Assembly (NCBI GenBank): GCA_965277495.1
Contig: OZ255824.1
Span: 3,162,001 to 3,226,000, forward strand
Reading direction: 5' to 3'
DNA length: 64,000 bases
Source: CAHJXG01 sp965277495
GTDB taxonomy: Bacteria > Pseudomonadota > Alphaproteobacteria > Acetobacterales > Acetobacteraceae
Shown here one piece after another: positions 8,438 through 17,601 of the stretch (position 1 is its first letter; each line of letters opens with the position of its first letter). The position numbers were made by a program, and so were the translations under genes. Under the pieces are notes generated by a model. That model made no database searches. It had not been told where the DNA came from and saw nothing but the letters and a program-made list of their open reading frames with translations.

Positions 8438-11263
8438 TTATTCCGCCGCCATCCCCATCCCCACCAACCCCACCCGCGCCGCACAAAACTTGAACTCCGG
8501 AATCTTCCCAAACGGATCAAGCGCCGGGTTGGTCAGCAAGTTGGCCGCCGCCTCAGCGTAACAGAACGGCATAAACACCATCCCAGCCGGCACATCCCGA
8601 TCCGACCGCACCTTCACCTCCACAGCCCCACGCCGCGTCTCCAGCCGAATACGATCACCAAGCGTCAACTGCATCCGCCAAAGGTCCTTCGGCGACATGA
8701 ACGCCACCGCCTCCGGCTCGATCGCGTCCAGCACGTCCGACCGCCGGGTCATCGACCCGGTGTGCCAATGCTCCAGCACCCGCCCCGTCGACAGCACCAT
8801 CGGATACTCGTCATCCGGAATTTCGTCCGGCGGCAGCACATTGGCCGGCACCATCTTCGCCCGCCCGCTCGCGGTCGGGAAACCCGCATAGAAGATGATC
8901 TCGTGGCCCGGCACGTCCGGCGCGTCGACGGGATAGGTCACCGCGCCCTCCCGCTCCAGCCGCTCCCACGTGATGTTGGCGAACGACGGCATCACCTGCG
9001 CCATCTCGGCGAAGATCTCCGCCGGCCCCGCATAATCCCAGCCCAGCCCCATGCGCTTGGCGACCTCGGCAATGATCCACCAGTCCTGCCGCGCGTCGCC
9101 GGGCGGGTCCAGCACCGGCTGCGCAATCTGCACCCGGCGGTCCGTATTGGTGAACGTGCCGCTCTTTTCCGCAAACGCCGAGGCCGGCAGCACCACGTCC
9201 GCATGGAACGCCGTCTCGGTCAAAAATAGGTCCTGCACCACCAAATGGTCCAACTTCGCCAGCGCCACCCGCGCATGGTTTAAATCGGGGTCGGACATCG
9301 CCGGGTTCTCGCCCTCGATATACATGCCGCGGATCTTGCCTTCGTGGATCGCGGTCATGATCTCGACCACCGTCAATCCCTGCACCGGATCGAGCTTGGT
9401 GTGCCAATACGCCTCGAAATGCTCGCGTATGCCGGGGTTCTCGACCGATTGGTAATCCGGGAACACCATCGGGATCAGCCCGGCGTCGCTCGCGCCCTGC
9501 ACGTTGTTCTGGCCCCGCAGCGGATGCAGCCCGGCGCCGGGCCGGCCAATCTGCCCCGTCACCAGCGCCAACGCGATCAGGCAACGCGAGTTGTCGGTCC
9601 CATGCACGTGCTGGCTGATGCCCATGCCCCAGAACACCAGGCTGGCGCGCGCCTTGGCATACAGCCGCGCGACCTCGCGGATCGTCTGCGCCGGAATGCC
9701 GCAAACCGGCTCCATCCGCTCGGGCGCGAAGTCCTCAATGCGGGACCGCAGCTCCTCGTAACCCTCGGTGTAGCCGGCGATATATTGCTCGTCGGTAAGA
9801 CCTTCTTCAATAATGGTGTGCAGCATCGCGTTCAGCAGCGCCACATCGCTGCCAGGCTTGAAGGCGAGGTGGTAGGCGGCGTGCCGGGTCAGCGCCTGGT
9901 GGCGCGGGTCCATGACGATCAGCTTGGCGCCATGGTCCTTCACGGCGTTCTTGATGAAGGTCGCCGCGACCGGATGGTTCACCGTCGGGTTGGCGCCGAT
10001 CACGATGATGACCTCGGCATCGAGCGCCGCCGAGAACGGGGCGGTGACGGCGCCGGAGTTCAATCCCTCCATCAGCGCCGCGACCGACGACGCATGGCAC
10101 AGCCGGGTGCAGTGGTCGACGTTGTTGGAGCCGAAGCCAATGCGCACCAGTTTCTGGAACAAATACGCCTCCTCGTTCGACCCCTTTGCCGATCCGAAAC
10201 CCGCCAGTGCACGCGGCCCGGACTCGGCCCGGATGCGCGACAGGCCACCGGCCGCGAACTCCAGCGCCTCATTCCACGTCGCCTCGCGGAAATGCGTCCA
10301 GGGATTGGCCGGGTCGACCTGGTCCTGCGCGTGCTTCGGCATGTTCGGCAGGCGGATCAGCGGCTTGGTCAGCCGGTGCGGATGGTGGATGTAGTCGAAG
10401 CCGAACCGCCCCTTGACGCACAGGCGATTATGGTTGGCCGGCCCGTTGCGCCCCTGGGCATAGACGACGCGCTTGTCCTTGACCTCATACGTCACCTGGC
10501 AACCCACGCCGCAATACGGGCACAGGCTGTCCACCTTGCGATCGGGCCAGGTGACGCGCTGCTCGGCCTCGTTCAAATAGGCGGCCGGCATCAGCGCGCC
10601 GGTCGGGCAGGCCTGCACGCACTCGCCGCAGGCGACGCAGGTCGATTGGCCCATCGGGTCGTCGAAGTCGAACACTACCTTGCTGCCGGCATTCCTGAAC
10701 GCCATGCCGATCACGTCGTTGACCTGCACTTCGCGGCACGCGCGGACGCACAGGTTGCACTGGATGCAGGCGTCGAGGTTGACCCGCATGGCCGGGTGGC
10801 TCGGGTCATGCGCCCAGCGTTGCGCGGCGGGAAAACGGCTTTCGGTGACATGCGTCCGCTCGGCCCAGTTCCAGAACGGCGACGTCGGATCGTGCGAGGT
10901 TGCGCGCGCCGGCTGGTCGGCCACCAGCAGTTCCATGACCATCGCGCGCGCCTTGGCCGCCCGCTCCGACTGGGTGCGGACCTTCATGCCGACGGCGGGC
11001 ATGCGCTTGCAGGACGGCGCCAGCACGCGCTCGCCCTCGATCTCCACCATGCACACGCGGCAATTGCCGTCGGGGCGGTAACCCGGCTCCGGACGGTGGC
11101 ACAGATGCGGGATCACCGTGCCGACCCGGCGCGCCACGTCCCACAGGCTCTCGCCCTCGCGCGCGAACACCCGCTCGCCGTCCAGCTCGAACGCCAGGCC
11201 CTGCGTCTCGGTCGTCGTGCCGTCCAGGTTCTGCGGACCCTCCCGCATGGTCGAGCTGCTCAT
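8438..11263 (-). CDS. fdhA: NAD-dependent formate dehydrogenase, alpha subunit (Mo/W-bis-MGD)
   Basis: A 941-residue catalytic subunit of the soluble FDH1/FdsA type. In order: an N-terminal 2Fe-2S domain (Cys55, 68, 71, 85), the NuoG-like 4Fe-4S domain (CIQCNLCVRAC at 166-176, CVACGECVQAC at 209-219), a 4Fe-4S cluster site of the molybdopterin domain (CPYCGVGC from 248), and the active-site Cys389-His390 in TRLCHASS, so a cysteine and not selenocysteine enzyme. The C-terminal molydopterin dinucleotide-binding domain is present. It oxidises formate to CO2 in the cytoplasm, the last step of C1 dissimilation. The ATG overlaps the upstream beta-subunit stop (ATGA). Metal choice (Mo or W) cannot be told from the sequence. 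Confidence 0.95.
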   Translation of the reverse strand: MSSSTMREGPQNLDGTTTETQGLAFELDGERVFAREGESLWDVARRVGTVIPHLCHRPEPGYRPDGNCRVCMVEIEGERVLAPSCKRMPAVGMKVRTQSERAAKARAMVMELLVADQPARATSHDPTSPFWNWAERTHVTESRFPAAQRWAHDPSHPAMRVNLDACIQCNLCVRACREVQVNDVIGMAFRNAGSKVVFDFDDPMGQSTCVACGECVQACPTGALMPAAYLNEAEQRVTWPDRKVDSLCPYCGVGCQVTYEVKDKRVVYAQGRNGPANHNRLCVKGRFGFDYIHHPHRLTKPLIRLPNMPKHAQDQVDPANPWTHFREATWNEALEFAAGGLSRIRAESGPRALAGFGSAKGSNEEAYLFQKLVRIGFGSNNVDHCTRLCHASSVAALMEGLNSGAVTAPFSAALDAEVIIVIGANPTVNHPVAATFIKNAVKDHGAKLIVMDPRHQALTRHAAYHLAFKPGSDVALLNAMLHTIIEEGLTDEQYIAGYTEGYEELRSRIEDFAPERMEPVCGIPAQTIREVARLYAKARASLVFWGMGISQHVHGTDNSRCLIALALVTGQIGRPGAGLHPLRGQNNVQGASDAGLIPMVFPDYQSVENPGIREHFEAYWHTKLDPVQGLTVVEIMTAIHEGKIRGMYIEGENPAMSDPDLNHARVALAKLDHLVVQDLFLTETAFHADVVLPASAFAEKSGTFTNTDRRVQIAQPVLDPPGDARQDWWIIAEVAKRMGLGWDYAGPAEIFAEMAQVMPSFANITWERLEREGAVTYPVDAPDVPGHEIIFYAGFPTASGRAKMVPANVLPPDEIPDDEYPMVLSTGRVLEHWHTGSMTRRSDVLDAIEPEAVAFMSPKDLWRMQLTLGDRIRLETRRGAVEVKVRSDRDVPAGMVFMPFCYAEAAANLLTNPALDPFGKIPEFKFCAARVGLVGMGMAAE

Positions 11264-12984
11264 TCTGCGGCCTCCTTGGATGCCAGCAATTCAGGGAAGT
11301 ACTTGATGACGCAGGCCAGCGGGTTGGACGCCGCCTGACCCAGCCCACAGATCGAAGCGTCGCGCATGACCTGGCCCAGCTCGCCCAGCAGGTCCGCGTC
11401 CCAGGCGCCGCGCTCCATCAGCATCCGCGCCTTCTGCGTGCCGGACCGGCATGGCGTGCACTGGCCGCAGCTCTCGTCTTCGAAGAAGCGCATCAGGTTG
11501 AGCGCCACCCTGCGCACGTCATCCGCCTGCGAAAACACGACGACGGCCGCGGAGCCGATGAAGCAGCCGTACTTCTCCAGCGTGCCGAAGTCGAGCGGGA
11601 TGTCCGACATCGACGCCGGGAGGATGCCGCCCGATGCGCCGCCGGGCAAATAGGCGGTGAACTCGTGCCCGTCCTCCATGCCGCCGCAATGCTCGTCAAT
11701 CAGCTCCCGCACGGTGAGGCCCGAGGGCGCCAGCTTGACGCCGGGCTGCTTGACCCGGCCGGATACCGAGTAGCTGCGCAGTCCCACGCGCCCGTTGCGG
11801 CCCTGGCTGGTCCACCACGCCGCGCCCTTTTCCAGCAACTCGCGTATCCAGAACACCGTCTCGACATTGTTGATCAGCGTCGGTCGTCCGAACAGCCCGA
11901 CCTGGTAGGGGAATGGCGGCTTGTGCCGCGGCAGGCCGCGCTTGCCCTCGATGCTTTCGAGCATCGAGCTCTCCTCGCCGCAGATATAGGCCCCTGCTCC
12001 GCGCCGCATGTGGATGCGCGGGCCGCCCGGCGGCAGCTTGGCAATCTCCCGGGCCAGGATCTCGCGCGCGACCGGATACTCGTCGCGCAAGTATATATAG
12101 ACATCCGCCGCCTCGACGACGTAGGCGCCGATCAGCATGCCCTCCAGAAAACGGTGCGGGTCGCCGTTCAGGTAATGGCGGTCCTTGAACGTGCCAGGCT
12201 CGCCCTCGTCGGCATTGATCGCCATCAGCCGCGGGCCCGCCTCGTTGCGGACGGAACGCCACTTGCGCCCGGCCGGGAAGCCAGCGCCGCCCAGGCCGCG
12301 CAGCCCGCTTTCGTCAAGCAGCGCCAACACCGCATCGCTGGTCAGCGTGCCGGCCCGGAGCTGGTTCAGCAACGCGTAGCCGCCGCCCTCGACGTAGGCG
12401 CCGTAATCCGGATAGTCCGGAATGTGCGGATGCGTGTCGCCCTGCGCGATCGCCTCCAGCACCGTGGCGGCGCTGGCCTTGTGCAGGAAGTGGTGGCCGA
12501 CCTCGGCGACCGGCGCCTGGTCGCACAGCCCGACGCAGGGCGCGCGCACCACGCGGGCCGGGCCGCCCAGGCTGCCCGCCGCCTCATGCGCGCGCAGCTC
12601 GGCATACAGTTCCTCGGCGCCGTGCATCGCGCAGGTCACGGTGTCGCACACACGGACCACCAACGGCGCGAGCGGCGCGTCGCCCTCCTTCACCACGTCG
12701 AAATGCGCGTAGAACGTCGCGGTCTCGAACACCTCCGCATAGGCCAGGCGCATCTCGTCGGCAAGCGCGGCCAGGTGCGCGGCCGAGATCTGATGATACG
12801 TATCTTGAATCAGATGCAGGTATTCGATCAGGAATTCCCGATCCCGCAGACGGTCCCCAAGCAGCTCCGCCACTTCGAACTTGGCCTTCGGCTGGACCTC
12901 GCGGCCCTTGGGCAGGGCGGATGCACGGCGGCGTCCGGCGCCCGGATGCTCGAAGCGTACGACGGTTCCAAGGGGTGCGGCCAT
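11260..12984 (-). CDS. fdhB: NAD-dependent formate dehydrogenase, fused gamma-beta subunit (NuoE-NuoF)
   Basis: A 574-residue fusion. Residues about 35-180 are a thioredoxin-fold NuoE/FdsG domain with 2Fe-2S ligands Cys113, Cys118, Cys150 and Cys154. The rest is a NuoF/FdsB flavoprotein with the FMN/NAD motif GLRGLGGAGFPAGRKW and a 4Fe-4S site (CGQCTPC at 506-512, plus Cys546). The two-subunit layout and length match Fdh1B of Methylobacterium FDH1 and differ from the separate FdsG/FdsB of Cupriavidus. It passes electrons from the alpha subunit to NAD+. The ATG at 12984 follows GGGAG at good spacing; an upstream in-frame extension lacks conservation. Confidence 0.95.
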   Translation of the reverse strand: MAAPLGTVVRFEHPGAGRRRASALPKGREVQPKAKFEVAELLGDRLRDREFLIEYLHLIQDTYHQISAAHLAALADEMRLAYAEVFETATFYAHFDVVKEGDAPLAPLVVRVCDTVTCAMHGAEELYAELRAHEAAGSLGGPARVVRAPCVGLCDQAPVAEVGHHFLHKASAATVLEAIAQGDTHPHIPDYPDYGAYVEGGGYALLNQLRAGTLTSDAVLALLDESGLRGLGGAGFPAGRKWRSVRNEAGPRLMAINADEGEPGTFKDRHYLNGDPHRFLEGMLIGAYVVEAADVYIYLRDEYPVAREILAREIAKLPPGGPRIHMRRGAGAYICGEESSMLESIEGKRGLPRHKPPFPYQVGLFGRPTLINNVETVFWIRELLEKGAAWWTSQGRNGRVGLRSYSVSGRVKQPGVKLAPSGLTVRELIDEHCGGMEDGHEFTAYLPGGASGGILPASMSDIPLDFGTLEKYGCFIGSAAVVVFSQADDVRRVALNLMRFFEDESCGQCTPCRSGTQKARMLMERGAWDADLLGELGQVMRDASICGLGQAASNPLACVIKYFPELLASKEAAE

Positions 12985-13094
12985 CAAAGACTCCCAGGGG
13001 GCGCGGCTTGCTGGCCATGCCTTTGTAGGCGTCATATGACCGCAATCCCGGACGACGCCAAGGGTGCCCGGCGCACCAAACCAAGAGCCTAGGC

Positions 13095-13109
13095 CCGTGA
13101 CATTCACGG
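13095..13109. promoter_or_regulatory. Inverted repeat in the divergent fdh / mobB intergenic region
   Basis: CCGTGA-CAT-TCACGG is a perfect 6-3-6 dyad about 110 bp upstream of the formate dehydrogenase start and 66 bp upstream of mobB. A dyad this compact between divergent operons whose products need each other is a plausible operator. The spacing does not fit the Crp/Fnr consensus (6-base spacer), so the regulator is unknown. Confidence 0.35.
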
Positions 13110-13174
13110 CAACGACCATTACTTAAATCAATGGCAAGATCGACCCTATCGCTGCGGCCCCAGACTTTCCTCCC

Positions 13175-13675
13175 ATGCGGGTGATCGGCCTGGCCGGCTG
13201 GAGCGGTGCGGGCAAGACGACCCTGCTCCGCCGGCTGATCCCGGCCCTCGTCGCCCAGGGGCTGCGCGTTTCGACCCTCAAGCACGCCCATCACAACTTC
13301 GACGTGGACCAGCCCGGCAAAGACTCCTGGGAGCATCGCCAGGCCGGCGCGCAGGAGGTGCTGGTGGCGTCGGCCAATCGCTGGGCGCTGATGCATGAGC
13401 TGCGCGGGGTTGCCGAACCGGAGCTCGCTGACCTGCTGGGCCGGCTGAGCCCGGTCGACCTGGTGCTGATCGAGGGCTTCAAGCGCGGCGGCCATCCGAA
13501 GCTCGAGGTGTTCCGCAGCGTGAACGACAAGCCGCCATTGCACGTGGATGACCGCTCCGTGGTGGCGGTTGCGTCGGATGCGCCGATGCCGGGCCTGGCG
13601 CTGCCGTGGCTGCATCTCGACGACATCCCCGCCATTGCGGCGGCGGTGCAGGCATACGCGGTGCAGGTCGGCTGA
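13175..13675 (+). CDS. mobB: Molybdopterin-guanine dinucleotide biosynthesis protein MobB
   Basis: A 166-residue P-loop GTPase: GWSGAGKTTLLRRLIP near residue 8, STLKHAHHNFDVD near 40 and VDLVLIEGFKRGGHPKLEVFR near 95 are hallmark MobB segments. MobB assists MobA in attaching GMP to molybdopterin, giving the bis-MGD cofactor used by formate dehydrogenase. It is divergent from that operon and its stop overlaps the start of moeA (TGATG), so both cofactor genes are co-translated. Confidence 0.95.
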   Translation: MRVIGLAGWSGAGKTTLLRRLIPALVAQGLRVSTLKHAHHNFDVDQPGKDSWEHRQAGAQEVLVASANRWALMHELRGVAEPELADLLGRLSPVDLVLIEGFKRGGHPKLEVFRSVNDKPPLHVDDRSVVAVASDAPMPGLALPWLHLDDIPAIAAAVQAYAVQVG

Positions 13676-14919
13676 TGGCGCAGCTCTCGGACGACTGCTT
13701 CGCTTTCGGGGGCGCGCTGCTGACGCTGGACGCGGCGCGGGCCATGATCGTGGCCCAAATAGGGCCGGTCGACGGCACGGAGCGCGTGGGCCTGCACGAA
13801 GCGGATGGGCGCGTCTTGGCCAAGGACGTGCCGGCGCCGGTGGACCTGCCGCCGTTCGACAACTCGGCGGTCGATGGCTACGCCGTGCGCCTTGCGGGTT
13901 TGGAGCATGGCGGTCGCTTGCCGGTGCGGGGCCGGCTCGCCGCCGGGGCGCCCGCGCAGCCATTGGCCGTGGGCACGGCGCAGCGCATCTTCACCGGCGC
14001 CGCCTTGCCGCCCGGCGCGGACACGGTGTTCATGCAGGAGGACGTGCGGCTCGATGGCGGCCATGTGCAGCTTCCTCGGGGTCTGCGGCGCGGCGCCAAC
14101 ACGCGTCCGCGCGGCGAAGACGTGGCACGTGGCGTCGTTGCGTTGCGCGCTGGCCTTCGCTTGCGGCCGCAAGACTTGGCGCTGGCGGCGGCGCTGGGCA
14201 TCACCGGGCTTGTGGTGCGCCGGCCGGTCCGTGTCGCGCTGTTCTCGACGGGGAACGAGCTGGTCGAGCCCGGGCAGCCCACCGGCCCGGCGCAGCGGTT
14301 CGACAGCAACCGGGTGCTGCTGGCCGCCATGGCGCGCCGATCCGGGGCGCAGGTGACGGACCTGGGCATCCTACCAGACAAGCTGGATGCCATCATCGGC
14401 GCATTGCGGGCGGCAGCGGAGGCCCATGACCTGATCTTGACCTCGGGCGGGGTGTCGACCGGCGAGGAGGACCATGTCCGGGCGGCAGTCGAGGCGATAG
14501 GGCGCCTGGTATTCTGGCGCCTTGCGGTGAAGCCGGGGCGTCCGGTGGCGATGGGCGCTGTGGCCGGCGTGCCGTTCGCGGGGCTGCCGGGCAACCCGGT
14601 CGCCGCCTTCGTCACCTTCGCGCAGATCGCCCGGCCGCTGATTGCGGCGCTGGCCGGCGCCGAGACGCATCCCCTGCCGGCGCTGTATGTGCGGGCCGCC
14701 TTCGCATACCGCAAGAAAGCCGGGCGGCGGGAATATGTCCGTGTCCGGCTGCGCCCCGGCCCCGACGGCACTGCCGCGGCGCACAAGCACGGCGTGGATG
14801 GGGCCGGCATCCTGACCTCGCTGACCGAGACGGATGGGCTTGCCGAGCTGGCGGACGACATGACGACGGTTTCGCCGGGGGACATTGTGGCATTCTTGCC
14901 ATACACCGTGCTATTCTGA
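13675..14919 (+). CDS. moeA: Molybdopterin molybdotransferase MoeA
   Basis: A 414-residue MoeA. It has DLPPFDNSAVDGYAVR near residue 60, RIFTGAALPPGADTVFMQED near 105, the MPT-binding domain LTSGGVSTGEEDHV near 265, AVKPGRPVAMG and FAGLPGNPVAAFVTF, and a C-terminal domain IV. MoeA inserts molybdate into adenylylated molybdopterin. The ATG at 13675 overlaps the mobB stop. Its location beside formate dehydrogenase points to dedicated cofactor supply. Confidence 0.95.
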   Translation: MAQLSDDCFAFGGALLTLDAARAMIVAQIGPVDGTERVGLHEADGRVLAKDVPAPVDLPPFDNSAVDGYAVRLAGLEHGGRLPVRGRLAAGAPAQPLAVGTAQRIFTGAALPPGADTVFMQEDVRLDGGHVQLPRGLRRGANTRPRGEDVARGVVALRAGLRLRPQDLALAAALGITGLVVRRPVRVALFSTGNELVEPGQPTGPAQRFDSNRVLLAAMARRSGAQVTDLGILPDKLDAIIGALRAAAEAHDLILTSGGVSTGEEDHVRAAVEAIGRLVFWRLAVKPGRPVAMGAVAGVPFAGLPGNPVAAFVTFAQIARPLIAALAGAETHPLPALYVRAAFAYRKKAGRREYVRVRLRPGPDGTAAAHKHGVDGAGILTSLTETDGLAELADDMTTVSPGDIVAFLPYTVLF

Positions 14920-15167
14920 CACAGATGGTTGCGTGTCCGCGCTGCTGGGCTTATGTGCAGTGCAGCAGACTGCGACTGCTTACGCCTTCCTAAATCGGTG
15001 TCCTCGTGCGCAGAGAGTGGACGCCCAACATGGAAGTGCCGCCCTTCGAACCCTTATGACGCTCGCGGCAGTCCCGCCGAACCCGGTGCCATGGCATCCG
15101 ATTTACCATTTTGCTGCCCCTTCGCGGTGGCGGCCACACGACCCAGCGCCAGGAGGCGCTTTCCTTT

Positions 15168-16439
15168 ATGACGACATTCACCGACCTCAAGCTTTCTGAG
15201 CCCCTGCTGCGCGCGCTCGCGACCGAGGGCTACACCACGCCGACGCCGATCCAGGCCGGCGCCATCCCGCATCTTCTCGAAGGCCGCGACCTGCTGGGCC
15301 TGGCGCAGACCGGCACCGGCAAGACCGCCGCCTTCGCCCTGCCGATCCTGCAACGGCTGGACGCCAAGCGCGTGCCCGCCCCGCCAAAGGGCGCCCGCGT
15401 GCTGGTGCTGGCGCCGACGCGCGAGCTGGCGTCGCAGATCGACGAAAGCTTCGCGACATACGCCAAGCACATCCGGCTGAGCCATACCGTCGTGTTCGGC
15501 GGCGTGGGCCAGGGCCGCCAGGTGGACGCGATGCGCCGTGGCGTGGACGTGTTGGTCGCGGCACCCGGCCGCCTGCTGGATTTGATGGGCCAGGGCCACA
15601 TCGACCTGTCGAAGGTCGAGGTCCTGGTGCTCGACGAGGCCGACCGCATGCTGGACATGGGCTTCGTGCGCGACATCCGCCGCATCGTTGCCACCCTGCC
15701 GCACGCCCGGCAGACCCTGCTGTTCTCCGCCACCATGCCCGCCGCCATCGCGGAACTGGCGGGCAGCATGCTGCGCAGCCCGGTCCGGGTCGAGGTCGCG
15801 CCGCCGTCCACCACGGTCGAGCGGGTGCGGCAGACGATGATGTTCGTCGACGAGGCCAACAAGAAGGCCGCGATTGAGATGCTGGTGAAGTCGCCCAAGG
15901 TCGCCCGCGCCATCGTGTTCACCCTGATGAAGCACGAGGCCAACAAGGTCGCCGAGCATCTGACCAAGGCCGGCGTCAACGCCGAGGCGATCCACGGCAA
16001 CAAGTCGCAGGGCGCGCGCGAGCGTGCGATGGCCGGCTTCCGGTCCGGCGCCGTGAAGGTGCTGGTTGCGACCGACATCGCGGCGCGCGGCATCGACGTG
16101 GACGACGTGTCGCACGTGTTTAACTTCGACCTTCCGAACGTGCCGGAGAGCTATGTGCACCGTATCGGACGCACCGCGCGGGCCGGGCGCGAGGGCCACG
16201 CAATCTCGCTGTGCAGCGCCGAGCAGCGCGCCTGGCTGCGGGAGATCGAGAAAGAGGTCGGCCAGGCAATCCCAGTGTTTTTCGAACACGAATATCACTC
16301 GGAAGCCGCGCGGAACTCGACGATGCGCGCGCCGGTGCTGGGCGGCGGCAACGGCCGTGGACAGGGGCATCGCGGCGGCGGCCAGCGCGGCGGGGCGCAG
16401 AGCAGCAACCGGCGGCCGAGCGGACGCCGGGCGGCGTGA
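15168..16439 (+). CDS. rhlE: DEAD-box ATP-dependent RNA helicase, RhlE-like
   Basis: A 423-residue helicase with the full motif set: Q motif (TPTPIQAGAIP), I (AQTGTGKT), Ia (PTRELA), II (VLDEADRMLDMGF), III (FSATMP), V (ATDIAARGIDVDDVSHV) and VI (HRIGRTARAGREG). The last 45 residues are a basic Gly/Arg-rich tail, typical of RhlE and suited to RNA binding. The ATG at 15168 has a strong AGGAGG 11 bases upstream. It probably acts in ribosome assembly or mRNA turnover. Confidence 0.93.
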   Translation: MTTFTDLKLSEPLLRALATEGYTTPTPIQAGAIPHLLEGRDLLGLAQTGTGKTAAFALPILQRLDAKRVPAPPKGARVLVLAPTRELASQIDESFATYAKHIRLSHTVVFGGVGQGRQVDAMRRGVDVLVAAPGRLLDLMGQGHIDLSKVEVLVLDEADRMLDMGFVRDIRRIVATLPHARQTLLFSATMPAAIAELAGSMLRSPVRVEVAPPSTTVERVRQTMMFVDEANKKAAIEMLVKSPKVARAIVFTLMKHEANKVAEHLTKAGVNAEAIHGNKSQGARERAMAGFRSGAVKVLVATDIAARGIDVDDVSHVFNFDLPNVPESYVHRIGRTARAGREGHAISLCSAEQRAWLREIEKEVGQAIPVFFEHEYHSEAARNSTMRAPVLGGGNGRGQGHRGGGQRGGAQSSNRRPSGRRAA

Positions 16440-16569
16440 TCGTACGCAACCGTTCTTTATGAATTGTTCTCAACCCTAGCGATCATCACGAAGCCGTTAT
16501 ATCGTATTGCTATGTCTGCAATGACTTGGCCGCGGCGGCCGAGCCGCCTTCAGGAGTGCGACCCAAGCG

Positions 16570-17406
16570 ATGGCGAACCTAATTAGCGGCGAATTATCAT
16601 CCCGCATGCGGCGGAAGATGTTGCACCAGGGCGCCGTGTGCATCCGGTCCGTACTGGAATGCTGCGAACCGTCGTTCCGTGTCGCTGCTGAGGCTTCCGG
16701 CCTCCGGCGCGCTGCCTATAGCCTTAAGGATCGGGCGATTGGCCAAGAGTATCGTGCCGTTTCCCCGGTCGACGCAAGGCGGGCGCATGGGCACGACCGC
16801 GCCTGGTGCATGTCCCGTGACTTGATGGTCATATGCGGGGAGCACGGCGTCATCCAGGCGGCAAACCCGGCATGGACCAATATCCTTGGCTGGCAGCAGG
16901 ACGAAATTGTGGGCCGGAACCATCGCGAATTCATCGATTCCGCCGATCCCGCAACCATCGCGGACGGGCTCGTCACCGCAGCAATTGAGGGCCAGCCTCC
17001 CTACGAGAGCCGCATGCGGCACAAGGATGGCTCCGGCCGTTGGATCGCTTGGGTAGCGTCGCAAGACGAGGGCCTGATCTATGCCAGCGGACGGCACATC
17101 ACCGCGGGAACCGAGGCGGCCCAGGCGCGGGAATGCGCCAGGGAGCGATTGTGCCAATCTCAGGAGATGCAGGCAACTGGCCCGGTGGCCGGCGGATTTG
17201 CGCATGATCTGAATAACGTCATGGCCGGAGTCCTCGGCAGCCTGGAAATGCTGGAATGCCGTATCGCCGCCGGGCGCTTTGACGGGCTCGACCGCTACAC
17301 CGGGATGGCCGCAACAGCGGCTCGGCGCGGCTCGGTGCTTACGCAGCGCCTGCTGGCGTCCGCCCGCCCGCAGCCGCTGGAATCCGAGCGGGTCGAGGCG
17401 AATTGA
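16570..17406 (+). CDS. PAS-domain sensor kinase remnant lacking the ATPase domain
   Basis: A 278-residue protein. Residues about 85-185 form a PAS/PAC domain (GVIQAANPAWTNILGWQQDEIVG). Residues about 195-270 resemble the dimerisation/phosphoacceptor region of hybrid histidine kinases (GGFAHDLNNVMAGVLGSLEML with the His, then LTQRLLASARPQPLE). In full-length relatives this continues into a HATPase_c domain and often a receiver; here a TGA follows at once. The 195 bp downstream hold no HATPase motifs in any frame. It looks like a truncated, probably non-catalytic kinase, although a regulatory stand-alone PAS protein is possible. Confidence 0.55.
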   Translation: MANLISGELSSRMRRKMLHQGAVCIRSVLECCEPSFRVAAEASGLRRAAYSLKDRAIGQEYRAVSPVDARRAHGHDRAWCMSRDLMVICGEHGVIQAANPAWTNILGWQQDEIVGRNHREFIDSADPATIADGLVTAAIEGQPPYESRMRHKDGSGRWIAWVASQDEGLIYASGRHITAGTEAAQARECARERLCQSQEMQATGPVAGGFAHDLNNVMAGVLGSLEMLECRIAAGRFDGLDRYTGMAATAARRGSVLTQRLLASARPQPLESERVEAN

Positions 17407-17601
17407 TGGCTGGCTAGGGTGCAAGGCCTGGCCGATGCCTGCTTGAGGCAGATCCATGCTATGACCGCGTCGATGTAACGGGCTCACGCCATCCGGTGAT
17501 CCGAACGGCGCGACATCATGGACTGCTACGATCCGCGCCGTACCTTTGCACGGTTGAACCGGCCGGTAGCGGGAGGCCGGTTCCACCCTACATACCCCGG
17601 C

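Noticed and set aside
8073..8486. A 137-codon minus-strand frame after the formate dehydrogenase
   Set aside because: It overlaps the terminator hairpin and the end of the alpha-subunit gene and has no ribosome-binding site or domain.
9344..11338. A 2-kb open frame on the plus strand opposite the formate dehydrogenase alpha subunit
   Set aside because: It is a shadow of the strongly GC3-biased real gene; its translation is Arg/His/Ala-rich with no domains, while the minus strand has complete cofactor motifs.
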